The position numbers and the translations under genes were made by a program. A DNA stretch of 64,000 bases from Enterobacter sp. BIGb0383 (GTDB lineage Bacteria > Pseudomonadota > Gammaproteobacteria > Enterobacterales > Enterobacteriaceae): positions 1,674,001-1,738,000 of the forward strand of contig NZ_RJKQ01000001.1 in assembly GCF_003751845.1 (NCBI RefSeq), read 5' to 3'. The notes below the pieces were generated by a model. That model saw only the letters and a list, made by a program, of their open reading frames with translations. It had not been told where the DNA came from and searched no databases. Positions 19,279 through 28,466 of the stretch are shown here, piece after piece (the stretch's first letter is position 1; each line of letters starts with the position of its first letter).

Positions 19279-22200
19279 TTACGGCGTAACGATTAGCGGC
19301 CCATTGGCCGCACCGGTCGCCCGCCACTGCGGAACATACATGGATTCAACCTGCGGGACCGGTACCTGATAGGTTCCCGGCGTCACGGCACGCGCCAGAT
19401 AAACCAGCGTCACCGGCTGATAAGCGCTCACCGCCACCGCCGCAACAAAGCGGTCATCGCGGAATTCGATATGCTGAATATCGGCCTGCTGCATCTGGCT
19501 CAGCAGCTCCTGGACCGACTGGGCGCTCTCTTCCAGGCTGGCACTACTGCTGGCCAGATTCTGGTTTTCCAGCTCAAGCCCGGCAGGCAGAAGATCGACC
19601 ACCAGCGCATCCGGCACATTCTGTCGGGCTTTCACCAGCAGCCTGACCAGTACCAGCTCGCCGCTGCGCAGGGAAGAGAGTGAAGCCACCCGCCCTTCGC
19701 TATTGAGATACTGGCGTTCAATCTGCAGAACGTTGCCTCCCGGCTGTGGCGCAGACTGCGGATAACCGCTGGTATCCACGCGCAGCCACACGGGCTTATT
19801 ACCGGTGTTAACGATCTGCAGGTCCGCCAGTTGCTCTGAGGTCAGGTTGCGGGTCTGCGATTTGTCTCCGCTCAGCGCCTGCGCGTCGAGAGAAGTCTGC
19901 ACCTGCCAGTCGCCCGGCATATCCTGCAGATTACGACCGGCCAGGAACAGCGCGTTACTTTCCTGTGTGGAGAGCCAGCGCTGACCGTAGGCCAGTTCGG
20001 ACAGGGTTCCCAGCAGGCTGTTCCGCGTCTCCGGCAGGAGTTTATTCTCTTCCAGCAGGGAGAGCATCAGGGCATTGTCGCGAAGGCTGCTGCCGTAATC
20101 GGCCATCCAGCGGGAATTGTCATTACGCGAGGTGGTCAGGGCCAGCTGCAGCGCCTGTTCACTGCGCGGCGCGTCACCCATGTTTTTCAGCGCAATGCCA
20201 AGCTGCATCAGCGGCAGACCGGCGCGGGCCTGACGATGACGCTCCCAGATTTCACGCAGGGCACCGAGCGGCGCTTTCTGCTGACGAGACAGCACCAGCC
20301 CGGCATAGGCCTGCACCGCAAAGCGGCTGGCCTGGGCGTCATCGCTGTAGCGAATCGACATCAGACCCGGCTCCTGCAGATAGCGCAGCAGGCGGTTGTT
20401 GCCTTTATTCAGCGCTTCGGCAGGCACGCTGTAGCCCTGCTCACCGGCACGCACCAGGAAATCCATCACGTAGGCCGTCAGCCAGTACTCTTCCGGACCG
20501 CTCTTATCCCACAGGCCAAATCCGCCGTCGTCGCGCTGCATCTGCAGCAGGCGTGCGATCCCGGTATCGATGGCAGCGCGGCGTTTATCGTCCGTGTCGC
20601 CCACAATACCCAGCGTCCGCAGCTGGGCGGCATTGGTGTAGAGCGACGGGAACAGCCCGCTGGTGGTCTGCTCAAGGCAGCCGTAAGGATAGGCTTTCAG
20701 CTCTCGAATATAGCGGGCCAGGTTTAACGGCGGCTTACCGCTCAACAGCAGCTGTCCCTCTAAGGTCACCGGGGAGAAGTTGCTGAGCGTTTCTGCCGGC
20801 AGATGCCAGCTTTCACCCGGCTGGATCATGGCGCCGGTGTTCACGGTCTGCGCCGGGAACGCCGGACGCACGCCGAGCAGCCACTGTTTACGCTCCGGCG
20901 GGAAGGTTTCACCCGGCAGCTGCAGCCCGGCTATCGCGGCGGTAATCTGTCCGTCGCCGTAGCCCTCCTGCGCCCTCACCGGCACAAACAGCGTCGCACG
21001 CGCACCCGGGGCCAGATTTACCGGCTCCGGCTGTGAGCCCAACAGGGTGAGCATGCCGCTGGCGGCCAGCTGCACATTCATGGTTTGCGGGCGGTCGGTC
21101 AGGTTGGTGATATCCAGGGTCAGACGGGTGCTGTCGCCACCGGCCAGGAAACGCGGCCTGTTCAGTTCAACCACCACCGGTGCGGCAACGGTCACTTTGC
21201 TTTCTGCACTGCCAAAGGTTTCGTCGGTCCAGGCCTGGGCCATCACCCGCAGCTCGCCGTTGAAGTCACCAATCGGCAGCGCGATCTCGCCTTCGCCATT
21301 TTCATCCAGCACCACGGGCTGAGCCTGCTGCGCCACAATCGTGACGTGATTAACCGGCGGTTTACCGCCGCGATTCAGCTCATCACCGTCGCCGCCGAAG
21401 CGCAGCGCGGCCAGACGGCCCTGGCCTTCAATCACCTGGCCGTAGATATCATAAATATCTGCACCGTAGCGTTTCTGGCCGAAGAAGCCCTTCCACGGAT
21501 CCGGCGTGACATAGTCGGTAATATTCAGTACGCCGCTGTCGACGGCCGAGATCAGAACATTGACCTTTTCCGGCGTCTCACCGGTTTTCGACTCCGCTTT
21601 GATCTTCACTTTTAGCGGCTGGTTAGGACGCATTTTCTGCGGCGCGTCGAGGGTCATCGTCAGACGACGGTTTTCATCGCCCAGCGGCAGATGAAGCAGC
21701 CCGACCGACCGTTTCGGCGTGGCGGAGCGGGATTTATCTCCAGGGCGCACCACCAGCGTGCTCAGGTAGAGATCGTGGCGATTCCAGGCTTTATCCACCG
21801 GAATGCTCAGCTCCATCCCCTCGGCCGGGACGTCAATTTCCTGCCACCACAGCGGCCCGTCGCTGGATTCGACCATCGCATAGCCTTTACCGGCCGTCGG
21901 CGCGTCAATACGCAGTTTAATGGTGTCGCCCGGTCGGTAGGCCGGTTTGTCCAGCTTCATGGTCACGCGGTCCGGTCGCACCGTGCCGCTGCCTTCGCTG
22001 TTATCCTGCCAGCTGTAGCCCGCCCAGAAGCGCACGCTGCTGATGGTGTTGTCCGGGGTTTTCACCTCCAGACGGTAAGAGCCCCAGTCCACCGGGAAGT
22101 CGACTTTAGCGGTTTCACCCGCTTTCAGATCCAGGGACTGTTCCGCTTCAACCAGCTCTTTTTGATCGTACTGAGAGAGCCAGCCTTCGCTTTCTGACCA

Positions 22201-24225
22201 GTTCCAGAAGTAGTCGCGTCGCTCGCGGATCAGCCTGACCTGCAGGCCCGAGACGGCCTTTTTATTGCCCTCTGCGTCGGCATAAACGATGTCAAAACCG
22301 GCGCTGCTGCCTTCATCCACCATCGGCTGGTTGGCCGTGGTATCCGTACGGTAGTCATACACGGCCTTGCTGGCAAACTGCGGACGAATCCCCGCCAGCG
22401 CCGCTGCGGGCCAGATAGCCTGTTCCGCACGGCGCGTCACCGGACGACCGGCAGACTCCAGCAGGCTGGCCTGCAGGATCACCTGCAGCGGAGAATGGCT
22501 CTCCTGCCACTGGCTGGACGTCGCCACCTGACCACGCCCTTCTTCATCCAGCGTCAGCTGCACTTCGTCCAGGCTGCGGGAGAGATTCTCTTCCGCCACG
22601 TCACCAAACTGGAAGCCCGGCAGCGCCTTCACCGCTTCACGCAGCGGACGGAGATACAGCTGACCCTGCAGGCTGTTGCCGCTGGCAGGCGCGCCGTAGA
22701 GATAGTAGCCGGTGACGTTAAAGGTCACGTCGTTTTTCGGGCTAATCGGCGTTTTTTGCACATCAAGATTCAGCGCCATCCGCTCCGGCATAAAGTCTTC
22801 GACGTGGAAATCCCAGTCGCGGGACTGGTTATCCCCGGTGATGGCGCGAATGTGCCACATTCCGGTCGGGGCTGACGCGTCCAGCGGCCAGTTAAACTGG
22901 TACAGGCCGTTAACCGATTTGCTGACCTGGGTGCGCACGACCTGACCATCCGGGCGCACGACTTCCAGGCGGATCGGCTGGTCGTCGAGCGGCTTGCCGT
23001 CGCTGTCGCGCAGCAGAGCGTTGAAAATCACCGTTTCGCCGGGACGATAGAGATCGCGGGGACCAAACATAAACAGCTGCTTGCTGTAGCCCGGCTCACC
23101 GGCAATCGCAAACTCCGCCAGATCCAGCGCCGGCAGTTTAAGATCCAGCAGCGTGGTCTGCCCGTCTTTACGCGCCAGCACCAGCGCCGCGTCTTTATCG
23201 GTTTTCAGAGTCGCATGGCCCTGGCCGTCGGTGGTGGCCTGATTCAGCGTCTGGCCGCGGGCGTTAAGCAGCAGCACTTCGATCCCGCTCTGAGCCGCGC
23301 CGTTTTCCAGGCTCTGGGTAAAGACGTCAAGACGGTCGTGATAGCGATGGAGGGAAAGGCCCAGATCGCTGAGGGTAAACAGCGTCGCCGCGTTGCTGTA
23401 AGCATACTGTCCGGCGGGGTTCATCACCGCCACGTAGACGCCGGTCTGCTGCAGCGGCTTGATATCCGCCAGCGGCAGCAGCAGTTTTTCGCGGGTATTG
23501 CGCGCGGGCTGCAGATCAAAACGGCCGGTATAGACCAGGTCGGCCATCTTCAGAAGATTGTCAGATTCCCAGTTGCTCAGGGAGCTGCGGTATTGCCACT
23601 GGCTGATAAAGGCCGCCAGCGATTCCGGCTTGATACGGAAGAAATTGACGTCAACGTGGTCGACGTTCAGCGCCATCACCGGCAGACCGGCCACCACTTT
23701 GCCCGGCAGCAGCGAGCCACGGCTGGCGAAGCCTACGCTGGGCTGTACGTCACGGGTGGTAATGCTTTTCTGGTAGTCGATCTCGAAGGTGGCTTTATTC
23801 AACGCGGCCAGGTCGCGATCGACCGACACAATCAGTTCCCGATTGGGTTCGAGATGACGCAGGCGCAGCTCTTTCAGATTAGGTGACAGTTCCCAGGCAC
23901 CGTCAATCTTGCCGCTTTTTTTATCCACCGCATGTACCACGCGGGAAAAATCCTGATCGGGCTTGAGGGGAATGGAGAAGGTCAGCACCAGTGCGGCAGC
24001 GCCGTCCAGCTGCACTTCGGAGGCATCCAGCAGCGTCAGCGCCTTGCCTTCGCTTGCCGCAGTCAGTTTTGCCAGCGCGGCCGCATCGGGCTTCGCAGGC
24101 GCAGGCTGCGCCGCTGCGGGCTCGGCGGGTTTGGCTACCTGAGGCTTATCGTCATTATCACAGCCTGCAAGCGCAAATGCGGTCAACAGCGCACAGGTTA
24201 GCGCCACCTTTCGAAACGGTTTCAT
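19279..24225 (-). CDS. yfhM: Bacterial alpha-2-macroglobulin lipoprotein (ECAM)
   Basis: 1648 residues (K-12: 1653). Lipoprotein signal with lipobox LAGC (about Cys22) followed by an Asp-containing DNDDK, which suggests inner-membrane retention. A string of macroglobulin beta-sandwich domains precedes the thioester motif in YPYGCLEQTTSG (about residue 1180); the rest is the alpha-helical thioester domain and C-terminal domains. The family traps proteases that cleave a bait region, using the reactive Cys-Gln thioester. It is upstream of pbpC in one unit, the conserved bacterial pairing. The thioester is intact, unlike in the second bacterial subtype. Confidence 0.96.
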   Translation of the reverse strand: MKPFRKVALTCALLTAFALAGCDNDDKPQVAKPAEPAAAQPAPAKPDAAALAKLTAASEGKALTLLDASEVQLDGAAALVLTFSIPLKPDQDFSRVVHAVDKKSGKIDGAWELSPNLKELRLRHLEPNRELIVSVDRDLAALNKATFEIDYQKSITTRDVQPSVGFASRGSLLPGKVVAGLPVMALNVDHVDVNFFRIKPESLAAFISQWQYRSSLSNWESDNLLKMADLVYTGRFDLQPARNTREKLLLPLADIKPLQQTGVYVAVMNPAGQYAYSNAATLFTLSDLGLSLHRYHDRLDVFTQSLENGAAQSGIEVLLLNARGQTLNQATTDGQGHATLKTDKDAALVLARKDGQTTLLDLKLPALDLAEFAIAGEPGYSKQLFMFGPRDLYRPGETVIFNALLRDSDGKPLDDQPIRLEVVRPDGQVVRTQVSKSVNGLYQFNWPLDASAPTGMWHIRAITGDNQSRDWDFHVEDFMPERMALNLDVQKTPISPKNDVTFNVTGYYLYGAPASGNSLQGQLYLRPLREAVKALPGFQFGDVAEENLSRSLDEVQLTLDEEGRGQVATSSQWQESHSPLQVILQASLLESAGRPVTRRAEQAIWPAAALAGIRPQFASKAVYDYRTDTTANQPMVDEGSSAGFDIVYADAEGNKKAVSGLQVRLIRERRDYFWNWSESEGWLSQYDQKELVEAEQSLDLKAGETAKVDFPVDWGSYRLEVKTPDNTISSVRFWAGYSWQDNSEGSGTVRPDRVTMKLDKPAYRPGDTIKLRIDAPTAGKGYAMVESSDGPLWWQEIDVPAEGMELSIPVDKAWNRHDLYLSTLVVRPGDKSRSATPKRSVGLLHLPLGDENRRLTMTLDAPQKMRPNQPLKVKIKAESKTGETPEKVNVLISAVDSGVLNITDYVTPDPWKGFFGQKRYGADIYDIYGQVIEGQGRLAALRFGGDGDELNRGGKPPVNHVTIVAQQAQPVVLDENGEGEIALPIGDFNGELRVMAQAWTDETFGSAESKVTVAAPVVVELNRPRFLAGGDSTRLTLDITNLTDRPQTMNVQLAASGMLTLLGSQPEPVNLAPGARATLFVPVRAQEGYGDGQITAAIAGLQLPGETFPPERKQWLLGVRPAFPAQTVNTGAMIQPGESWHLPAETLSNFSPVTLEGQLLLSGKPPLNLARYIRELKAYPYGCLEQTTSGLFPSLYTNAAQLRTLGIVGDTDDKRRAAIDTGIARLLQMQRDDGGFGLWDKSGPEEYWLTAYVMDFLVRAGEQGYSVPAEALNKGNNRLLRYLQEPGLMSIRYSDDAQASRFAVQAYAGLVLSRQQKAPLGALREIWERHRQARAGLPLMQLGIALKNMGDAPRSEQALQLALTTSRNDNSRWMADYGSSLRDNALMLSLLEENKLLPETRNSLLGTLSELAYGQRWLSTQESNALFLAGRNLQDMPGDWQVQTSLDAQALSGDKSQTRNLTSEQLADLQIVNTGNKPVWLRVDTSGYPQSAPQPGGNVLQIERQYLNSEGRVASLSSLRSGELVLVRLLVKARQNVPDALVVDLLPAGLELENQNLASSSASLEESAQSVQELLSQMQQADIQHIEFRDDRFVAAVAVSAYQPVTLVYLARAVTPGTYQVPVPQVESMYVPQWRATGAANGPLIVTP

Positions 24226-24342
24226 CCTTTAACCCCTCTGGCCCGAAAGCCTCTCAATTTAGTCGACCTATTATCATGCGGAACGCGGCGTTTTACCAAC
24301 AGCCATAATTAGTCGCCTGTTACGCCGATCACACCGCTAAAG

Positions 24343-24354
24343 GTTACATGTAAC
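24343..24354. promoter_or_regulatory. 12-bp palindrome in the yfhM/PTS divergent region
   Basis: GTTACATGTAAC is a perfect palindrome 114 bases upstream of the PTS gene. It could be an operator for this sugar operon, perhaps for the RpiR regulator encoded downstream. This is an inference from position only. The rest of the 243-base gap shows no gene. Confidence 0.35.
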
Positions 24355-24468
24355 TCTTACCGTCATCTGTTTTTAAAACAATCAGATAGCTGGATTAGAT
24401 TGTCATTCTGTTGCTAACGTTAATTTGTTATCGCACTCACGGTGCGCGGTTCATAAAGCGAGAAAAGT

Positions 24469-26004
24469 ATGAAAAGAGCCGTTAATGCCCTACAGAATTT
24501 TGGTAAGTCCCTCTATGGTCCGGTGCTGATCCTGCCGATTGTCGGTCTGTTTATTGCCTTCGGTAATGTCCTGGGCAATGGCAACCTGGCCGAGTACCTG
24601 CCCTTCCTCGGCCATCCTGTCGTTCAGAACGTCGGCCAGCTTATTGCCAAATCCGCCGTTTCGGTGCTGGTGAACCTGGCCCTGGTCTTTGCGGTCGGGA
24701 TCCCGGTCGGCCTCGCCGCACGGGATAAAGGCTATGCCGCCCTGATCGGTCTGGTGGCCTACGTGGTGTTTATTAACGCCATGAACGTCACCCTGCAATT
24801 ACAGGGCGAGCTGGCACCGGCGGACCAGATGCGCGCCGCCGGTCAGAGTATGGTGCTCGGCGTTCAGGTTCTGGAAACCGGCGTCTTTGGCGGTATTCTC
24901 ACCGGCGCACTGGCGGGCTATCTCTATAACCGCTACTCCGGGGTGCAGTTCTCCGGGGCGATGGCGATCTACTCCGGGCACTGCTTTGTCGCCATTATTA
25001 TGCTGCCGGTGGCGATTGTGCTCGGCGTGGTGATGAGTGAACTCTGGCCCTTCGCCCAGCACGGGATCAGCGCGATGGCACTGGCGATCAAAGGTGCTGG
25101 TCCATTTGGCGTCGCCGTCTACGGCTTTATGGAGCGCATTCTGGTTCCGACCGGACTGCACCATCTGGTCTACACCCCGTTCCTGTATACGGAGCTGGGC
25201 GGCAGCCGGGAAGTCTGCGGTACGCTCTATCAGGGCGCACGCAATATCTACTTTGCCGAGATGGCCTGTACCCAGGTGCAGCAGCTCAGCAGCACCGTGG
25301 TCTGGGATGCCCGTGGTATCAGTAAGATGTTTGGCCTGCCCGCCGCCGCGCTGGCGATGTATGTCACCGCGAAACCCGAACGCAAAGCGGCGGCCAAAGC
25401 GATTCTGATCCCGGCAGCGCTGACCTCTCTGCTGGTCGGCGTCACCGAGCCTATCGAGTTCTCCTTCCTGTTTGTCGCCCCGCTGCTGTTTGTGGTCCAC
25501 GCGGTGCTGACCGGTATCGGCATGATGCTCTTCTCCCTGTTCGGGGTCCACGCCATCGGTGCCAACGGCATTATCGACTTTATCCTCTACAACCTGCCGC
25601 TCGGCACGGAGAAGTCCAACTGGCCGATGTACATCCTGGTCGGGCTGATTATGTTCGTCCTCTACTTTGTCATCTTCCGCTTCCTGATCCTGCGCTTCTC
25701 GATGAAAACGCCGGGACGCGAGGACGATGAAGAGGAGACGCGCCTCTACAGCAAACAGGATTACGCCGCCAAAGACGCGCCGGGCGAAGCCATCATCAGC
25801 GGCCTTGGCGGACGGGACAATATTGAGGTGGTCGACAACTGCTACACCCGCCTGCGCGTCACGGTGAAAGACGTCACGCTGATCGACGAGGCACAGCTAA
25901 AGGCGACCGGCGCAAAAGGCGTCATCAAACAAGGTAATAACGTTCAGGTGGTCTACGGGCTGCATGTCAAAAAAATGCGAGAAGCCGTTGAGATGTTTCT
26001 CTGA
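24469..26004 (+). CDS. PTS alpha-glucoside/maltose-type EIICB permease
   Basis: 511 residues. The EIIC domain (about 1-400) has about ten membrane helices, with the ERILVPTGLHHLVYTPF and GVTEPIEFSFLF segments typical of the glucose superfamily. A charged linker (REDDEEE) leads to an EIIB domain (about 425-511) with the phosphorylated Cys458 in VDNCYTRLRV. There is no EIIA, so the glucose-specific Crr protein presumably supplies phosphate, as for GlvC and Klebsiella AglA. The gene lies 11 bases before a GH4 hydrolase with the phospho-alpha-glucosidase signature, which makes an alpha-glucoside such as maltose or a sucrose isomer the likely substrate. It is absent from this locus in K-12. Confidence 0.9.
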   Translation: MKRAVNALQNFGKSLYGPVLILPIVGLFIAFGNVLGNGNLAEYLPFLGHPVVQNVGQLIAKSAVSVLVNLALVFAVGIPVGLAARDKGYAALIGLVAYVVFINAMNVTLQLQGELAPADQMRAAGQSMVLGVQVLETGVFGGILTGALAGYLYNRYSGVQFSGAMAIYSGHCFVAIIMLPVAIVLGVVMSELWPFAQHGISAMALAIKGAGPFGVAVYGFMERILVPTGLHHLVYTPFLYTELGGSREVCGTLYQGARNIYFAEMACTQVQQLSSTVVWDARGISKMFGLPAAALAMYVTAKPERKAAAKAILIPAALTSLLVGVTEPIEFSFLFVAPLLFVVHAVLTGIGMMLFSLFGVHAIGANGIIDFILYNLPLGTEKSNWPMYILVGLIMFVLYFVIFRFLILRFSMKTPGREDDEEETRLYSKQDYAAKDAPGEAIISGLGGRDNIEVVDNCYTRLRVTVKDVTLIDEAQLKATGAKGVIKQGNNVQVVYGLHVKKMREAVEMFL

Positions 26005-26015
26005 AGGAGGCAGTA

Positions 26016-27380
26016 ATGTTTAAACCCCCATTTATTCTGGCCATCGCCGGCGGCGGCAGCACCTATACGCCGGGTATCGTGAAAAGCCTGATGGTACGTC
26101 TGGCCGATTTCCCGCTGGCGGAAATTCGCCTCTACGACATCGATGAAGGCCGACAGAACACCATCGCCCCGGTGGTTGAGAAAGTCATCCGCGACCACAG
26201 CGACAGCATCCGCTTTACGGTCACCGGCGACCCGGAAACCGCCTTTAGCGGGGCGCACTTTGTCTTTGCCCAGATGCGCGTTGGCCAGTACAAAATGCGC
26301 GAGCAGGATGAAAAAATCCCGCTGCGCCACGGCGTGGTCGGCCAGGAAACCTGCGGCCCGGGCGGGCTGGCCTACGGCCTGCGCACTATTCTGCCGATGG
26401 TCGAGCTGATTGACTTCGCCACCCGCTATGCGCATCCGAAAGCCTGGATTGTGAACTACTCCAACCCGGCGGCTATCGTTGCCGAAGGCGTGCGCCGTCT
26501 GCGCCCTGACGCGCGGGTGCTGAATATCTGCGATATGCCGGTGGCGGCGATGCGCAATATGGGCGCGATCCTCGGCGTTGACCGCCATAAGCTGGAGGTG
26601 GACTACTTCGGTCTGAACCACTTTGGCTGGTTTACCCGCGTGATGGTCGACGGGGAAGACCGACTCCCGGAGCTACGTCGCCACGTGGCGAAGTTTGGCC
26701 TGCTGACCGAAGACGCGGCCAAAACCGACCCGCAGCACTCGGACCCGTCATGGGTGAAAACCTGGCGCAATATCCAGCCGATGATGAACAACTTCCCGGA
26801 GTATCTGCCGAACCCTTATCTGCAGTACTACCTGATGCCGAACCAGATCGTCGAGCATCAGGACCCGGACTATACCCGCGCCAACGAAGTGATGAACGGG
26901 CGCGAGAAAAAACTGTTTGCGGCCGCGGACGAATATAAGCGCACCGGCATTCTGCCCGACGCTTTCCACGTTGGCGTCCACGGGGAGTTTATCGTCGATG
27001 TCGCCCGTTCTCTGGCGTTTGACCTGCGCCAGCGCCATCTGGTGATGGTCGAAAACAGAGGCGCTATCACCAACCTGCCTTACGACGCGGTGGTCGAAGT
27101 TCCGGCCTATATCACCTCCGAAGGCCCGGAGCCGGTGCGGGTTGGCAAGGTGCCGCTGTTCCACCAGACGCTCTTACAGCAGCAGCTGGCCTCAGAGCAG
27201 CTATTAGTGGAAGCCACTATCGAAGGCAGCTATGAAAAAGCATTGCAGGCCTTCACCCTGAATCGCACGGTGCCGACCATGCAGCATGCGAAAGCGATTC
27301 TCGATGAGATGATCGAGGCGAATCGTGATTACTGGCCGCAGCTTAAACAGGCCTGGGAAAATGGAGACGTAGCGAAGTAA
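26016..27380 (+). CDS. 6-phospho-alpha-glucosidase, glycoside hydrolase family 4
   Basis: 454 residues. An N-terminal Rossmann NAD+ site (IAGGGSTYTPG) is followed by GPGGLAYGLR and NYSNPAAI. The motif C172-D173-M-P is the signature of the phospho-alpha branch of GH4 (phospho-beta enzymes have CN.P). With H202 in LNHFGW it gives the metal ligands seen in B. subtilis GlvA. The family hydrolyses 6'-phospho-alpha-glucosides by an NAD+/Mn2+ redox mechanism. A GGAGG Shine-Dalgarno precedes the ATG, 11 bases after the PTS gene. Together they resemble the Klebsiella aglA-aglB system, though they are diverged from it. Confidence 0.93.
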   Translation: MFKPPFILAIAGGGSTYTPGIVKSLMVRLADFPLAEIRLYDIDEGRQNTIAPVVEKVIRDHSDSIRFTVTGDPETAFSGAHFVFAQMRVGQYKMREQDEKIPLRHGVVGQETCGPGGLAYGLRTILPMVELIDFATRYAHPKAWIVNYSNPAAIVAEGVRRLRPDARVLNICDMPVAAMRNMGAILGVDRHKLEVDYFGLNHFGWFTRVMVDGEDRLPELRRHVAKFGLLTEDAAKTDPQHSDPSWVKTWRNIQPMMNNFPEYLPNPYLQYYLMPNQIVEHQDPDYTRANEVMNGREKKLFAAADEYKRTGILPDAFHVGVHGEFIVDVARSLAFDLRQRHLVMVENRGAITNLPYDAVVEVPAYITSEGPEPVRVGKVPLFHQTLLQQQLASEQLLVEATIEGSYEKALQAFTLNRTVPTMQHAKAILDEMIEANRDYWPQLKQAWENGDVAK

Positions 27381-27386
27381 ATGCAG

Positions 27387-27409
27387 ACGCCGGCTTAGCC
27401 GGCGTTTTT
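27387..27409 (+). terminator. Terminator of the PTS/GH4 operon
   Basis: ACGCCGGC, loop TTA, GCCGGCGT, then T residues. The loop TTA is also the stop codon (TAA) of the convergent membrane-protein gene, so the stem encodes that protein's last residues. Confidence 0.9.
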
Positions 27410-28066
27410 AGCACTTGTATTTGGGGGTATAGGGAGCCCGCCCCCATGCGTAATACATGGTTCTGCTGAACGTTGCCTGTCAATTTTCATAAAATACAGA
27501 GCCGTCAACAGCAGTGCAAACATAAACGGTACTTCATACAATTCCTCGACTAAATCCTGATATGCGGGATCATTCAAGAAAAATATTGCCATAACGCGCT
27601 TGTGTTCTATCGTATCTGAAATCAAAAAACAGACCAGCGCCAGCGAAAAGTAGGTTATTGGAAATGCCACACCAGAAAGCTTGCTTTTGATTTCATCGCG
27701 TAAATCCCGAAAGAACAGCATGATGAAAACGGGTGAGATCCATAAAATGGATAACAATCTGAAAATCCATCGAGGTTCGTCAGGAAAATAATCACGCCCC
27801 CAGCTGATGCTGCGTCCAAATAATAGAAACCACCACAGCGCCGCCCACACCCAGAACAGGAGCTGAGGTCTGCTCAGCAGAGATGGCCTCATGTAAACCA
27901 GTGTAAAAACACTGCAAAATAACAACCATACGGCCTGAAATGTTTCTATATACTGAACCTGCAAGCCATCGAATAACGAAATATCATATAAACGCACCGC
28001 AATAAAAAGCAAAGGGAGCATAGCGACTAAGAGGAAGTCTTTATGCAATGAAACATCAAATTTCAT
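27395..28066 (-). CDS. Uncharacterised multi-helix membrane protein, AT-rich
   Basis: 223 residues from the ATG at 28066; a GTG three codons upstream is an alternative. About six hydrophobic segments are visible: near residues 12-26, 42-60, 70-88, 100-120, 135-155 and 182-198. There is no motif I can name and no signal peptide. The tail SAEPCITHGGGLPIPPNTS is polar. Composition is clearly more AT-rich than the neighbours, as is the following intergenic stretch, which suggests recent acquisition. It is convergent with the PTS operon and shares the terminator stem. No function can be assigned. Confidence 0.7.
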   Translation of the reverse strand: MKFDVSLHKDFLLVAMLPLLFIAVRLYDISLFDGLQVQYIETFQAVWLLFCSVFTLVYMRPSLLSRPQLLFWVWAALWWFLLFGRSISWGRDYFPDEPRWIFRLLSILWISPVFIMLFFRDLRDEIKSKLSGVAFPITYFSLALVCFLISDTIEHKRVMAIFFLNDPAYQDLVEELYEVPFMFALLLTALYFMKIDRQRSAEPCITHGGGLPIPPNTSAKNAG

Positions 28067-28279
28067 AGTCTGCACATTATAATTAAAAGTTGATTCATTT
28101 TATGCCTGAATCAATTGTCATTTTTAGTAAAAGATGCGACTTAAGTGCGGGACTTAACTGTTAAATTTCGTTTCAGAAAGTAATGAAATAATAAATAATC
28201 AGATTAATCTTATTAAGAATAACTATGTTTCGCGTCAATGTTTTTATATTTATTCTTCAAAAGAGTAGTCTTTTTCCAG
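28067..28279. other. AT-rich intergenic stretch upstream of the structured RNA region
   Basis: About 210 bases, strongly AT-rich, with no start-stop pair that looks coding. It probably carries the promoter of the membrane-protein gene on the minus strand and of the RNA or sseA on the plus strand, for example TAAGAATAACTATG near 28215. Confidence 0.5.
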
Positions 28280-28445
28280 GGCAGGCTGGATAACCGCGAC
28301 AAGAGGGTTGCGGACCGACACATCCCGGCTGGCCAGTGAACATCAGGAAAACATCCGAAAGTTTGTATAAGCTATCCACCTCGCATCTTCCCTCCCACTC
28401 CCTTGTCAGCCCGCAGGAAAACATCGACAATCCCATTACAACTGC
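28280..28445 (+). ncRNA. ryfA: Structured non-coding region, probable RyfA RNA or long sseA leader
   Basis: A GC-richer, non-coding stretch directly upstream of sseA, the place where K-12 carries ryfA (a PAIR-repeat small RNA). Visible structure: CCGCGAC (28294-28300) pairs with GTTGCGG (28307-28313); GACAAGAGGG can pair at long range with CCCTTGTC (28400-28407); CAGGAAAACATC occurs twice, at 28344-28355 and 28414-28425, fitting the paired-repeat description. Exact ends are unknown; an upstream start in the AT-rich zone is likely. It could instead be a 5' leader of sseA. The identification rests on position and structure, not on an alignment. Confidence 0.45.
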
Positions 28446-28466
28446 AAGCAGCTAGATGGAGTCCCT

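Noticed and set aside
24426-24441. CRP-like site TGTTA-N6-TCACG before the PTS gene
   Set aside because: Eight of ten core bases match, but it lies about 30 bases before the start codon, too close to activate transcription in the usual way. It is left as a weak possibility.
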